Below are positions 21,144 through 32,545 of a DNA stretch of 64,000 nucleotides, one piece after another. A program made the position numbers and the translations under genes. The notes beneath the pieces were generated by a model that was not told the origin of the DNA, did no database searches, and saw only the letters and a list, made by a program, of their open reading frames with translations. The DNA is from Xestospongia bergquistia (taxonomy: Eukaryota; Porifera; Demospongiae; Haplosclerida; Petrosiidae), in NCBI GenBank assembly GCA_963965975.1, contig OZ014411.1:20116446-20180445 (forward strand), written 5' to 3'. Position 1 is the stretch's first letter; the number at the start of each line of letters is the position of its first letter.

Positions 21144-21322
21144 TACATAGAAACTGTCAATTAATTTCATACAATTAAACTTTAATATATTTGACATACC
21201 TTAAATGTCACAGTATCACACAAGTTACCACCAATGAGAAGAGCACTCTATGAAAAACAAAAATGCTATGTCATCACTTCCATATAGCACTTTTAGTACA
21301 TGCATGATAGTATTGTATGAAT
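21144..21322 (+). repeat. 179-bp direct repeat, right copy
   Basis: Second copy of 19068-19246. It ends about 16 bp before the truncated gag of Gypsy D. Confidence 0.9.
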
Positions 21323-21338
21323 TTGTAAATTGGTGGGT

Positions 21339-22496
21339 TTTATTTAGTGTTTATGGTCCATCGACATACAAACTAATCAAGAATTTAGTGACGCCTAGAA
21401 GCCCCTCCGATTTATCTTTTGATTCAGTTGTAGACTTAGTGAAGGAGCATTATAGTCCAAAACCATCAGTAATTGTCCAGCGTTTTAAATTTAACTCAAG
21501 GCTACAACAGCCAGGAGAGACAGTGACAACATTTGTAGCTGAGCTGAGACGACTATCCGAGTTTTGTGAATATGGGGAGATGCTAGACGACATCCTATGT
21601 GATCATTTAGTGTGTAGTATTTGACGACTGAGTATTCAGCGACAACTGAACCCAACCTGACTTTTAAACGTACTTTGCAACTTATACTTGCAATGGAGTC
21701 AGCAGAGAAAGAAATAAGAGATATTCAGAGAGCAGATGTTAGTTCCACCCAGACACAAGTTCATAAGGTGGACAAGAAAACTCAGAAATTTAGCAGTGCT
21801 AAAAAGATTACTTGTTATTGTTGTGGAGGAAACCACTTAGCACCAAGTTGCAGATTTAAAGACTCTGTTTGTCATGGTTGCAACAAGAAAGGACACCTGG
21901 TCAGATGTTGTAAAAATGCCCAAAGGAGGTCAAGCAAGTCAAGTATGAACATTCATGAGTTGGAGGAAGACCTTATTTCTCAAGTATATATGTTACCCTC
22001 AAGTAAGACAAAACCATTGAAGACAGTTGTTAATATTAATAACAAAGAGGTTGAAATGGAGATTGACACAGGAGCATCAGTGTCAGTGATGACACACACA
22101 GAGTACAAAAGGCTATGGAGCCCAAAGAGTAGACCGCCATTACACGTGGCAGGAATAAAATTGAAGATGTATACTGGATGTACGATTAAAATCTATGGAA
22201 CTTGTGAAGTGGTTGTGAACCATCAAGGGGATGAAGAGAAATTACCATTAATTATTGTAGAGTCTGAAGGACCTAATCTACTCGGAAGAGACTGGTTGAT
22301 GGACTGGCATGTGTTAAATCAGGTCCAAGTGAAGGAAAAGTTAACAACACTCATTTCAAAGTACTCTGACATTTTTCAGAATGAACTAGATACCATCAAA
22401 GGCATATCTGCCAGGATTGTGACAGAAGAAGAGAGAACCACCTGGAGATCATCGTCCACGTCTAGTACCATTTGTACTCCGTTCAAAGGTAGATAA
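21339..22496 (+). pseudogene. gag and protease, Gypsy D
   Basis: The capsid C-terminal part (DLVKEHYSPKPSVIVQRFKF) ends in a stop at 21622-21624. The next frame (21650-22496) carries knuckles CYCCGGNHLAPSC and CHGCNKKGHLVRCC, the protease motif IDTGASVSV (about 22063), and NLLGRDWLMDW (about 22277). It is lost by a shift at about 22430, just before the RT start. Confidence 0.9.
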
Positions 22497-23640
22497 GGAA
22501 CTGGAGAGACTAGAATCAATGGGAGTACTGGAAAAAGTGGAATTTGCAGACTGGGCAGCACCCATCGTTCCAGTATTGAAGGATGATGGAAATGTTAGAA
22601 TTTGTGGAGATTATAAGATGACAATTAATAAAGCATCAAAAGTGGATCTGTATCCAGTCCCGAGAGTGGAGGACCTTTTCACAGCAATGTCCGGTGGAGT
22701 GTCCTTTTCAAAGTTAAGACTTATCACATGCACGTGTCCAACTACAATTAGAGGAGTCATCAAGGCAATGTGTAACAACACAATGTCAGCACCAGGTATT
22801 TTTCAATGAGCCATGGATAACCTCCTGCAAGGGATGCCATACGTCGTGGCATACCTTGATGATATGTTGATCTCTGGTAGGTCAGAACAGGAACATCTCG
22901 ATAACTTAGAATGTGTCCTCAAGAAATTGTTAGAAGCAGAGATGCGTCTAAATAGGGAGAAGTGTCTGTTCATGTTGCCAGAAGTGGATTATCTGGGACA
23001 TCGAATCTCAAAAGAAGGTATCAAACCAAAGGAAAAAAGGTCAGTGCAATCACACATGCACGTAGACCCAACAATGTATTTGAGTTGAGATCATTTTTGG
23101 GCCTCATCAATTTTTACAGTAAATTCTTACCAAACCTCTCTTCTGTTTTTGAGTCCTTTATATCAGTTACTTCATAAGTCAAGAAGATGGTAGTGGGGGT
23201 AAGATCAAGATAGAGCTTTTACAGAAGCCAAGTTGTTCTTAAAGTCACCCTGCCTGTTAACTCATAATGACTGCAATAAACACCTCACCCTTGCATGTGA
23301 TGCTCTACCCTATGGGGTAGGAGCGGTACTGTCACATAAGTTTGATGATGATGATGAAAAACCCATAGCATATGTGTCCAGAACTCATAACAAAACAGAA
23401 ACAGACAAGGAGTCACTGGCGATTATTTTTGGTATAACTTAATTTCATAAGTACCTAGTGGGTCATAAATTCACCATTTATACAGATCATAAGCCTTTAA
23501 TGTATCTTTTTGGAGAGAACAAAGGTATCCCTATGACAGCATCTGCGAGAGTAACCAGATGGGCTTTGCTGTTAAGTGGCTATGAATATTCAGTTCAGTA
23601 CAAACCTGGGAAGAAATTGGCAAATGCAGATGGACTTAGC
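22450..23640 (+). pseudogene. reverse transcriptase and RNase H, Gypsy D
   Basis: RT opens with ADWAAPIVPVLKDDG and RICGDYKMTINKASKVDLYP. After FSKL (about 22710) the sequence is scrambled and tens of codons are missing before MSAPGIFQ. The catalytic YLDDML is intact at about 22853. YLGHRISKEGI and RSFLGLINFYSKF follow in shifted frames. RNase H has LACDALPYGVGAVLSHK, a truncated KESLAIIFGIT ending in TAA at 23440, and TDHKPLMYLFGENKGIP, then NADGLSRLQL. Confidence 0.9.
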
Positions 23641-23649
23641 CGTCTTCAA

Positions 23650-24963
23650 TTGTCAGATGTGGGTCAAGAAGATGCCACACCAACGGAACTAATTAATTTG
23701 ATTGAGCATTTGAACTCCACACCAATATCAGTGTCTGAAATCATTAAATGGACAAGTAAAGACAAAACTCTATCGAGAGTGAGGCACTTGATAAGACATG
23801 GGTGGCCAGAAAATATTGATGGAGATGTAGACCTGAAACCATATGTTAGGCATAAATTGGAACTAAGTGTATTTGATAACTGCATCCTGTTTGGATCTTG
23901 TGTGGTTGTTCCACCACATTGCAGGAAGACAGTCTTAGATGAACTTCATTAATGTCATCCAGCAGTATCAAGAATGAAGGCATTAGCAAGGTCATATGTT
24001 TGGTGGCCAAAGATGGATACTGACATTGAAAATAAGGTGAGGGAATGTAATGTATGTCAATCTAATAGGAACTCTCATGCACCAGCACTATTACATCCGT
24101 GGGAGTATCCAAGAAGCCCTTGGAGCCGAATTCATGTTGATCATGCGGGTCCAGTGTTGGGTCATACACTGTTACTTGTGATGGACGCTTACTCAAAATG
24201 GATAGATGCGATGCCCGTAAACTCGACGTCATCAGCAGAGACGATAGAGAAGCTCTGACATTTGTTCTCAAATTTTGGAATTCCTGACAAGGTGGTTTCT
24301 GATAATGGTACATCATTTTCTAGTCGTGAATTTAAAGAATTTATGCACAACAATGGCATTGTGCACACTCGAGTAGCACCTTACCATCCATCTAGCAATG
24401 GTCAAGCAGAAAGAGCAGTACAAATTGTCAAACGAGGGATAGAGAACCAGAATGAAGGAACTTTGAACATGAGGATTTCATGGTTTTTATTTACTTATCG
24501 TAATACACCTCAGAGTGTGACAGAACACTCACCTGCAGAGTTAATGTTTGGTCGTAAACTAAAGTCCCGATTAGATCGTTTCCACCCAGACCTCAATAAG
24601 AAGGTTCAAACAAAACAGATTAGTAAAAGGGAATGTCATGATAGAGGTACTAAGTTACACGAGTTGAAGATTGCAGATAATGTGTACTTGAAGAATTTTC
24701 ATAAGGGAGAACAATGGCTACCTGGAGTGGTATGTCGAGTAAATGGTCTGGTATCATACGTAGTTATGTTGACCGATGGACGAGAGCTAAAACGTCATGC
24801 CGATCATCTCCGATCTCGTTTAGATGGAGAAAAAATAGAGCTCAGCCCAACACCAGTTGCTCACACTGAGCCAAGTAAAGAACCAATTAATTATGACCTA
24901 ATTCAGACGGGAGGCAAAGTCCCTGAACCTCAACCTAATTCAGACAGGAGGCGAAGTCCCTGA
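23650..24963 (+). pseudogene. integrase, Gypsy D
   Basis: The zinc domain ends CNVCQSN at about 24045-24065, and its first His region is cut by a TAA at 23950. The core has Asp in HVDHAGPVLG (about 24137), Asp in SDNGTSFSSREF (about 24302) and Glu in SSNGQAERAVQ (about 24400). A TGA at 24256-24258 splits it. The C-terminal half through RLDRFHPDLNKKV and a chromo/SH3-like part is open. A 37-bp tandem duplication (24897-24970) changes frame near the C terminus. Confidence 0.9.
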
Positions 24964-24970
24964 ACCTCGA
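24897..24970 (+). repeat. 37-bp tandem duplication in Gypsy D tail
   Basis: CCTAATTCAGAC(G/A)GGAGGC starts at 24897 and again at 24934. The two units differ at three positions or so. 37 is not a multiple of three, so the duplication shifts the frame. Confidence 0.85.
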
Positions 24971-25107
24971 ACGAATGAACAAATGGTTCCTTTACGTAGA
25001 TCCTCACATCGAAGGAATCCTCCAGACTGGTATCATAATACTATTTGATTTTATTTTTAGTTGTATAAGTCTTTTATTATGTAATATATTTTTGAAGGGG
25101 GAAGGGA

Positions 25108-25268
25108 TGTAGTAATGTGTTTATTATGTGTATTATAATACTTATATGATAACATACATAAATGTCATATATGTTATCATATAAGTATTATTATTGTTAT
25201 TAAAAGTGGTATCAAAGTTATATTAAAGATTGCTCTATATCTCTGTGACAATATTTCAAGTCATCACA
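25108..25268 (+). repeat. 3' LTR, Gypsy D
   Basis: About 161 bp, TGTAGTAATG ... AAGTCATCACA, preceded by a G/A tract ending GAAGGGA. It contains a perfect 22-bp inverted repeat (25135-25156 and 25170-25191) around a 13-bp loop. The end is inferred from the CA rule and from the similar LTR end of element C. Confidence 0.75.
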
Positions 25269-25290
25269 CCTGCTTCATATTGAAACTTTA

Positions 25291-25661
25291 ATGTGCTATA
25301 CCACTATACTCACAACACTTAAAATACTGATGCGAGACTCATCTTGTGCAATACAATATTTTCCTGAGAACATATCGTTTGAATCGCACATCCTTCCTCA
25401 CAAGGCAGTCATTTCTCAGAAAAGGATGATGGTAAACATAGGTGACTTTGTAAAGATCACATCACCTCAAGTAAGTTTTATTACAACGTTTTACTGTAAA
25501 TTCATATCTTTCCTAGGTTAATATTGGGATAATGATAGTGTGTGGAACAATTATTAGTACTGCAGCAGAGATATGTATAGTTAGAGAACTACACTCTCGG
25601 ACAACGATTCATGGAACACCACTGCTCAATGAATTTGACTGTCCTCTTCTGTTACTGTCTG
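25291..25661 (+). CDS. unrecognised two-exon gene fragment
   Basis: An open frame (25291-25470, containing SCAIQYFPENISFESHILPH and VNIGDFVKITSP) ends at a good donor, CAA|GTAAGT. After a 46-bp intron closing in TTTCCTAG (25471-25516) the frame continues to another donor-like TCTG|GTAATT at 25661 (VNIGIMIVCGTIISTAAEIC ... HGTPLLNEF). A later exon was not identified. No family was recognised. It may be a fragment of a larger element-borne gene. Confidence 0.4.
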
Positions 25662-26960
25662 GTAATTTGTACATTTTTCCAACTTCCTATATACATACAC
25701 CAGTATGTGTTGTTCTGACTTCTGTAAATTCACATCAGATACTTCTACATTTGAACATGATTTTGTCCAATACTTTGCTTTATTATAATATTTATTGTAT
25801 AAGTAACAAATAGTTTTATTCATAATTTTATTTCTTCCTATTATGTTTACTCATAACATTATTGCAATAATAATTTTTGTGCAGAAAAAAATTTAACGAG
25901 CTGATTCAGTAATTAGTAGGCATGTAAATATTTGGGATGTGTTTATTGAAAAAATAGCTTCAATTGATAGAAGAAGGATGATGGTTCTCTCTCTGTTGCT
26001 GGATGTTTTCTCCATAACATTTGTAAAGGACATGGTGACGATATTGATGAAACCTGGTTACTGGAAGCAAGGATGTTTGATGTTAGTGTGTCTACTATTT
26101 CTGATTAAGTACATTCACAAGGAGAGATAGAAGATATTCATGAAGTTTTAATGGACTATGTAGTTAATAATCCCTTACCAAATTAATTAATAATAAATGT
26201 CTACTTTGACCCAAAACAATAATATTCATTAGGTGAATGCTGACTTGAACAAAAATTAATAATGGTAAATGTTACTGTTCATATTGTTCAAATGAGGTCC
26301 AAGGTAGTGGGAACGGGTGAAAACCTTGCTGGCTTGAAGATCTTTTCATAAATAGGCTTATTTCTTTTACATCCTTCTAACTGAGGCTGCACTAGGTCAT
26401 CTCCTCATATATTTATTAGGCCAAAAGCTTCTTCATCTTTCAATTGAAGGTCATTTGTATGCACATGATAATGTCCACACCTGCCACATTAATGTTGGGC
26501 GTGGCTTTCACAATGAAGTGTTTTATTGTGCCAACACGGCACAAGAAGTTAGTCCTAGGACTCCTAGCATGCTTTACTCTGCACGGTTCAGTTTGTGTTT
26601 ATACTAGTAATAGGTAACCGTACCAGTTCGTTTTAAAGCATTACAGCACAGTTGTAAGGTATAGTGTAAACAGGGTATAATACTCCATAAATTTACTTAT
26701 ATTTGTTTACTATTATTTGTGACTGTATATGTGAAAAGAGCACCAATGTTGGGATTTGCATATTTTTAGTTTATGTGTAGGCTGCAATCTATGTTGTCTT
26801 GTCAACTGAATGGCGTATGTCCCGTATGAATTGGACTTTGTGTTTTGAAGTTATGCCAGCCACTAAAAGATATCGCATTTGCAAAACAACTATCTTAGTC
26901 ATAGCATTTTTGTATGGCTTCATGATTAACGTCCAATGATTGTTGCCATAGTAACATTGA
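25662..26960. other. no recognised gene
   Basis: AT-rich, with an unplaced open frame at 25939-26130 that matches nothing I know. The left end of the Tc1/mariner remnant may lie within the last few hundred bases, but no terminal repeat pair was found. Confidence 0.4.
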
Positions 26961-26967
26961 AGTCAAA

Positions 26968-27900
26968 ATGCCTAAAGCTGTTTCCAGTGATATGCGTTGG
27001 AGCGTAGTGTGGCTACATGTCTTTCTAAAATTGAGCAGTGCTGAGGTATTTGACCTTTTCATAAGCAAGAAGAGTGTAGAAAGATACTTGAATAAATTTA
27101 TAACCACAGGTGATGTGGAACCAAAAACTCCTAAATGTGGTCCATACAAGAAATTAAGTGAAGAAGAAGTCATATTAGTAGACTTAGTTCTCAATAATCC
27201 TGGTATATTTCTTCATGAGCTATAATACGATCTAACTCTATTGACTGGTACTTCTGTCCACTGTTCAACTATTTGCCGTACTCTTAAGAGATTAGGGTTT
27301 TATCATCAAAAATATATATAACATATAGCTCTGCAGAGAAGTGAAGAAAAATGAGGAGAGTTTGCAGCTGAAATGGTGACATAAGCTTCATCAATGTTTT
27401 TATGGGTTGATGAGACAGGATGTGATAGTAGGAGGCTGATGAGAAATTATGGTTATGGTACCATAGGTATACCACCTAGAAACTACACTCTCAAAATAGC
27501 TGGAAAGGACACTTTGTAATAGCAGCCATGAATACTGAGGGTATTGAAGATATTTACATTTGTAAAGGTAGTGTGAATGGAGATATCGTTTTGGATTTTG
27601 TGCTCAAATGTCTGCTTCCAAAGCTGATGCCATTTAATGGTTATAATTAAAAGTCTTATTATTATTCTAGACAATGCATCAGTACATAAGAATGAGAATA
27701 TTACTGAAACAATAAATGGGGTTTGGTTCGATTTCACCCCCCTTATAGTCCCGATTTAAACCCTATAGAGTGTCTTTGCTCAAGTTAAACAGTACCTAAA
27801 GGCTTTTGCTGTACAAAGCACATCATCAGCTAAACTCCTAATAACTACAGCTTTCTGTAATGTATGCAAGGATCAATGTATTAGTTACATTAAAGAAGCA
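26968..27900 (+). pseudogene. Tc1/mariner-type transposase, degenerate
   Basis: The helix-turn-helix half is open (26968-27225: FDLFISKKSVERYLNKFI, KLSEEEVILVDLVLNNPGIF). The catalytic half is in several frames: first Asp in FLWVDETGCDSRRLMRNYGY (about 27405), second Asp in IILDNASVHKNE (about 27658), Glu in DLNPIE (about 27755), then FAQVKQYLKAF (about 27778). This is the D-D-E pattern of the IS630/Tc1/mariner superfamily. Stops occur between blocks, so the gene is dead. Ends were not found. Confidence 0.8.
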
Positions 27901-27962
27901 GCTTATCATATGAAATTGATCATTGAAATTTTTTAAATTGTTGTAATATTGGTTCTTTTTAT

Positions 27963-28744
27963 TCAGCATATACAGAAGGACTAAGGGCCTCACACAATGA
28001 ATGCAACTCTTTAAGCTGTCTGATATACTTAATATCAGCAATTTTTCCAGGAGAGGTAACAGCTGATGCAATGTTCTCAACAACATTGTTAGGTTTTAAA
28101 GCACCTACAACTGCTTCAGCCATAATAGGGAAAGCTGTTGTCAAATCACTGTATTTATTGCAACCATTTCTGCCCAAAGTCAGTATTGCATGGTCATCCC
28201 TGTGTTTATCTAAAAGCTTTGTCTTGATTTCTTAAAATCTTTCCTGCTTTTCAACCTTTGCAGAATTACTTCTTCCCTTAGTGGACTTTGATTTCTTAGC
28301 AGGAGGTTCATCATCTAAATGTTCATAGCTAGTTTCACACCAAAAAGATCCATTACCTTTGTTTAAATGAGCCCATCCATCCTTTAAGTCTTCAATAGTT
28401 CTAATCCACAATTTCTGTTGTCCTTTAAAATAACCTACTGGGAAGTCATTAATATTGGGAATAGTTTCTGTCCCAAACTGAGTAATCAGTTATTCTCTCA
28501 GTTCTTCTAATGTAGTAACTGTATCAGGAATACATCTCAATGTATAGATTTTGTAGTCCTTCTTTTTAGCCGATTTGATGATTCTGATGGGAACACTTAA
28601 GCTTAATTGATGACAACTATCAGACACTAAATGAGGGCTATGATGATGAGAAGAGTTCTGGCTTAAATTCACACTGTAATAAATCCCTGGGACATTGAAA
28701 GAAAGCAGGTTGTTACCACTATTACCGGTACCTTGCTCATTCAT
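27963..28744 (-). pseudogene. unrecognised 260-codon gene with two in-frame stops
   Basis: Read from ATG 28744 the frame is continuous to 27963 except for TAA at about 28488 (after LEELRE) and TAA at about 28234 (after KQERF). Both stops fit Gln CAA to TAA changes and no shift is needed. The product would have a Ser/His-rich start, a middle block DYKIYTLRCIPDTVTTLEEL ... FPVGYFKGQQKLWI, a basic patch PAKKSKSTKGR and a helical tail. Its family is unknown to me. It may be an accessory gene of a nearby element. Confidence 0.55.
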
Positions 28745-29344
28745 TTTCTCATGTCTTGGTCACGTGATTAGTATATTATTAACAAGCTATACATAGGACT
28801 AGTCTTGAGATGGAAACAGTCATTGTTTGCTAACCATGAAGCCATGCAAACAGTGCTAGATAAACTGTGACTAAGACAACTGATTTGCAAAATGCGGTAG
28901 CATTTTTGTAGAAAAAAAGCACTTTATAATTTTCCGTATACTCGTCCCTTTATGTGAAATCACACAACTTAACCACAATACCTCGTGTGATGGTTTTGAC
29001 CAGAAGATGCTAAGAAAAGCTTCTTGCTGTTAAAACATGCAATAGTCATAAAAGAATATCGAGTTAACTGATTTTGTTCATGTGACGAATATTGGGTAGT
29101 GCTGTTAGCTAACTCTATACAAAGGTTTGTTTTATTTTCAATTCACTAAGCTCTGTGTGTTTAGATGTATGCTGCATGCCTAGACAGGTGATTGATGGTT
29201 CTGATTATGACTTAAAGTAGAGGTTAAACAAGTTGAAATCCTTTTGCTATTGGGTGGTTCTACCTTTTAACATGAGTAGACATTGGGTATAAGAAGTGTG
29301 GAATTAGTTCTCTTCTACTTGTTTACTTGAACGACAAATGTGAT

Positions 29345-30996
29345 TAAGGGTGGGCGATACTAAAATTTTTGATTTTGATACGATAACTGATTACTTTAGT
29401 ATAAGTATCAGTAGTATCGAGTACTATGTGATTAGATTTTCCAATTAATTTTTATTTAAGAACAACATCATATTTACACGTTTTGGTTTTATCACACTTC
29501 TTCTTTGTGAAGTAAGTTCACCTGGTTTGGAGAAGACTCTTTCAGCAGGAACTGAAGTACCTGGAATGCTCATGTATTTTTTTTTTAATTTAGAAAGAAA
29601 AGGAAATACAGTAGTGTTGTTTTTCCACCACATCAAAGGGTTTTCTATTCTTTTTGATGTTTGGTTGCTCCAAGTAAGTATGTAGAGTCACTATTGAGTT
29701 GGATGTAGGTGGACGTGTTGAAATTGAAGCTGCTACTCTTTCGTCAATCATACTCCAAATGTTTGTAGGTTCACTATGTTCTAATTGTAACTCTTCAGCT
29801 GGCTCAGGTGAAGAAATATCACCAGTCTGTTGAGTCTCAACGGTAGCAGCAAGTTCTGGGGTCATTCTTTGAACTACTTGGTCTTCTATTCCTTCAATAG
29901 ACTCTTGTACAATTAAATTTAATGTGTGTGTCATACAGGGTAAATTCTTCCGTCCTGTTAAACATGCTGCAGCAATAATATTGGATGCGTTATCAGTTAC
30001 AACACAGCTAACTTTCTCTGATATCCCACAATCATCTGCTACCTTTTTTAATTCTGATGCAAGATTCTCTCCTGTGTGATCCATCTTGACTTGGTATGTT
30101 GATAAAATGCAGGATTTCATTACCCAAAGTTTATCAAGAAAATGGCAATAAACAGTATTGTAGCTTTCAGTGTTTCTTGAAGTCCAGAAATCAGTAGTAA
30201 TCGCTAAAATTCCACATCCTGTAGTTCTTTGTAAAGATTCTCTTTATCAGCTTCATAACATTGGGTCAACAGGGATCGCATAACTGTTCTTCTACTAGGG
30301 AACTTATACACTAGGTCAATGACATGAACAAACTCATTGAAACCCTATCCTCAACAATACTAGAAGGTTGCATATCTTTCACTATCGTGTTTAACAGTGC
30401 TTCATCAATTTTCTGTTTTTTTTTATGAATTTCCAAATAACCAATAAATTTTAAGTAGAAACTGGCTATACACATACTTGGATATTCTGTTCTCTTTTCT
30501 TTTTTGGTTGAGTCATGACTTCCATGTGCTTCCTTTTCTGTTTCTCTTTTTCAGCCAAGTTTCATTCTTCTTCACAGATGGCCCATTCAGCCATATGTCT
30601 TGCTTGTAATTGCTATAACAATTAATATCAAACACAATTAGCGATTTTGAGTTACTTCGCTCAAGTTCGATGTATTGTTAGAGTGCTGATATTTAGTTAT
30701 GCAAAGTATACAAATTGCAAAATTTTCTCCTGTCTTCTCAAAATAGTTCCAAACTGGGCTTATAGGTTTTCTTCTACCATTGTCTTCATCTTCCAGTTCG
30801 TTTTCAAGCTTGGCAGTCTCAGCTGCTTTACCCGTTTTATAATAATAGAACAGTAAGAACACATGCATGCTGTAAAAATGCGCATGCGCAAAGTAATCAC
30901 TAATTACCTATACACATGTATAAGTAATCGATTAATAATCGATACCGTATTATAATAAATTATATCAAAATATTTCGATAGTATCGCCCACCCTTA
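29345..30996 (-). mobile_element. hAT DNA transposon 2 with TIRs and imperfect 8-bp target duplication
   Basis: Ends are inverted copies of TAAGGGTGGGCGATACTA. The flanking 8-mers AATGTGAT (29337-29344) and ATTGTGAC (30997-31004) agree at 6 of 8 positions. The transposase reads on the minus strand. The length is 1652 bp, short for an autonomous hAT, so internal sequence is missing. Confidence 0.87.
29445..30868 (-). pseudogene. ZBED-like hAT transposase, degenerate (hAT-2)
   Basis: The N-terminal piece (30868-30638) has a BED-finger start, SPVWNYFEKTGENFAICILC. Downstream, 30120-29590 reads CVVTDNASNIIAAACLTGRK and LPCMTHTLNLIVQESIEGIE, the catalytic-core block of ZBED/Ac-type transposases. 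The piece at 29636-29445 has YMSIPGTSVPAERVFSKPGE and LTSQRRSVIKPKRVNMMLFL, the dimerisation tail. Large parts of the core are missing, and the middle and end are in different frames. Confidence 0.85.
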
Positions 30997-31237
30997 ATTG
31001 TGACCAGCTATGCCACAGTTACCACCCTGTCTTGATCTCTTAGTAGGTGGAGCATCTAATAGAGGAGGAGATGAAGGATGAGATGATGGTATTGGACATG
31101 AGAGGTTATTGGAGCTGGTACTGAAGCTGTTGATGCTTGAAGATTTAATGGTATAGGACACGTCAAATCCATAGGCCTTTTAGTACAAAAGGACGTATTT
31201 TTTCGTAAAGATACAGCTGTCTTTCAGGAGATAACTA

Positions 31238-32192
31238 TCATGGCTGATCTAATGGTGGAAGGTCAAAGATACTAGGTTGCCACAAAGGATCTAGACGTAT
31301 ATCCAATTTTGTCTTTTCACTGTCACTGTATAACTTGCTGATGACCTCTCCTGGATGTTCTTCTGAAAATTTAAAATGATGGAACCTTTCGATGTTTTGG
31401 ATCTTTTTGAAGTGAGGTGAGATATATGTCTGCACTCGTAAGTTTGGTATGACAACTTGGCCCTCTTGTGTACCAACTAGTCTTGCATGGTTGATATAGC
31501 CAGACTTGTTAACAACATTGACAATATCACTAAGACATTCAACATGCATTCTTCGATAACGTTACTTGACTAATCCAAAACATGAATCAGGAGTGAACTT
31601 AGTATGACCAAACCACCATGAATGACAAAGTAATGGAACAACTTATGCCGACCATGATTCTCATTGAAAGTACTATTAAAATAATAGCAATAGTTAACAG
31701 TAGTTATTATAATTACTTGAGACATACCTCCATAAATGTGTTGTTCTTATTTTGGCCAACACAGTTGTCAGCATGTAACAGTTGATCCATTTCTCCTAGT
31801 ACTAGATTAGAGAAATAATCATGCTGCAAGCTGGCAACAGTATTAGAACCTTTCCAGTGTCAACAGCTTCAGCTATTAGTTTACCTACATTCAAGAGTAA
31901 TTATAAATTAGTAATAAAATTAATTATGAATTCATTGACATTACCTGCCTAGGTAACCCTTCAGAACAAACTCCAAAATGCTACATTTTCTAGGTGTGAG
32001 GAAATAGATGGGTCCAGGTTGGAGTGGATTAGAGGGATAATGAACTTGTTGAGCAAAGTCAAAGCTTATGTGCACAGTGATATCCAAAGCGCACAGAGAG
32101 AAAGGAAAGCCAATTGAAGGTGGAGAGTAATTACCATCAGATGTAAATGTCCTTTTCAGGTCTTCTCTGTTTTGAGTACATTGCATGCACAC
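31238..32192 (-). pseudogene. DUF7869-type protein remnant
   Basis: Reading leftward: ISFDFAQQVHYPSNPLQPGP and IYFLTPRKCSI (32110-31970), then HADNCVGQNKNNTFME ending at a GTATGT donor (about 31730), then FGHTKFTPDSCFGLVK, a TAA stop where relatives have Gln, and RYRRMHVECLSDIVNVVN ... LVGTQEGQVVIPN (31600-31240). I know this order from a widespread animal family, named DUF7869 as I recall it, that is probably transposase-derived. Stops and shifts break it. Its ends are not defined. Confidence 0.65.
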
Positions 32193-32279
32193 TTATAAAG
32201 AAATTTGTTAAGGTAACAAAATATATGTGTTATATTGATGCATTTGATATACCAATACAAAATTTGTTAATATAACCAG

Positions 32280-32545
32280 AAACAATTTTATTGTTATAAC
32301 AGACTTGTTCTGTTACATTAAAAAAATAAATGTGTTAGTGTAACATAATATTGTTGTTATAACATAAACCTGTTCTGTTGCCTTGAAAAGCAAAAATTTC
32401 TCTATCTAACAAATAAAATTGTTGTTATGACATAGACATGACCTGTTATAATGAAAAGCAAAATCTGATATAGTAATAAAAACTATTGTTGTTATAACAG
32501 TCATGTTCTATTGTAATGAAAACAAGTCTGTTAATATAACAACTA
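32280..32545. repeat. 63-68-bp tandem repeat, four copies
   Basis: TTGTTATAAC (one copy has TTGTTATGAC) begins at 32291, 32354, 32422 and 32489, each followed by a variant of ACATGTTCTGTTA and AATGAAAAGCAAA. It lies just left of the P-type element. Confidence 0.8.

Larger units (their letters stand above)
21339..25268 (+). mobile_element. Ty3/Gypsy LTR retrotransposon D, 5'-truncated
   Basis: Starts inside gag (YGPSTYKLIKNLV, equivalent to GPKTYKLVHSLV of element C) and runs through protease, RT, RNase H and integrase to a 3' LTR at 25108-25268. The 5' LTR and gag start are missing. There is a deletion in RT and stops or shifts in nearly every domain. Confidence 0.93.
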
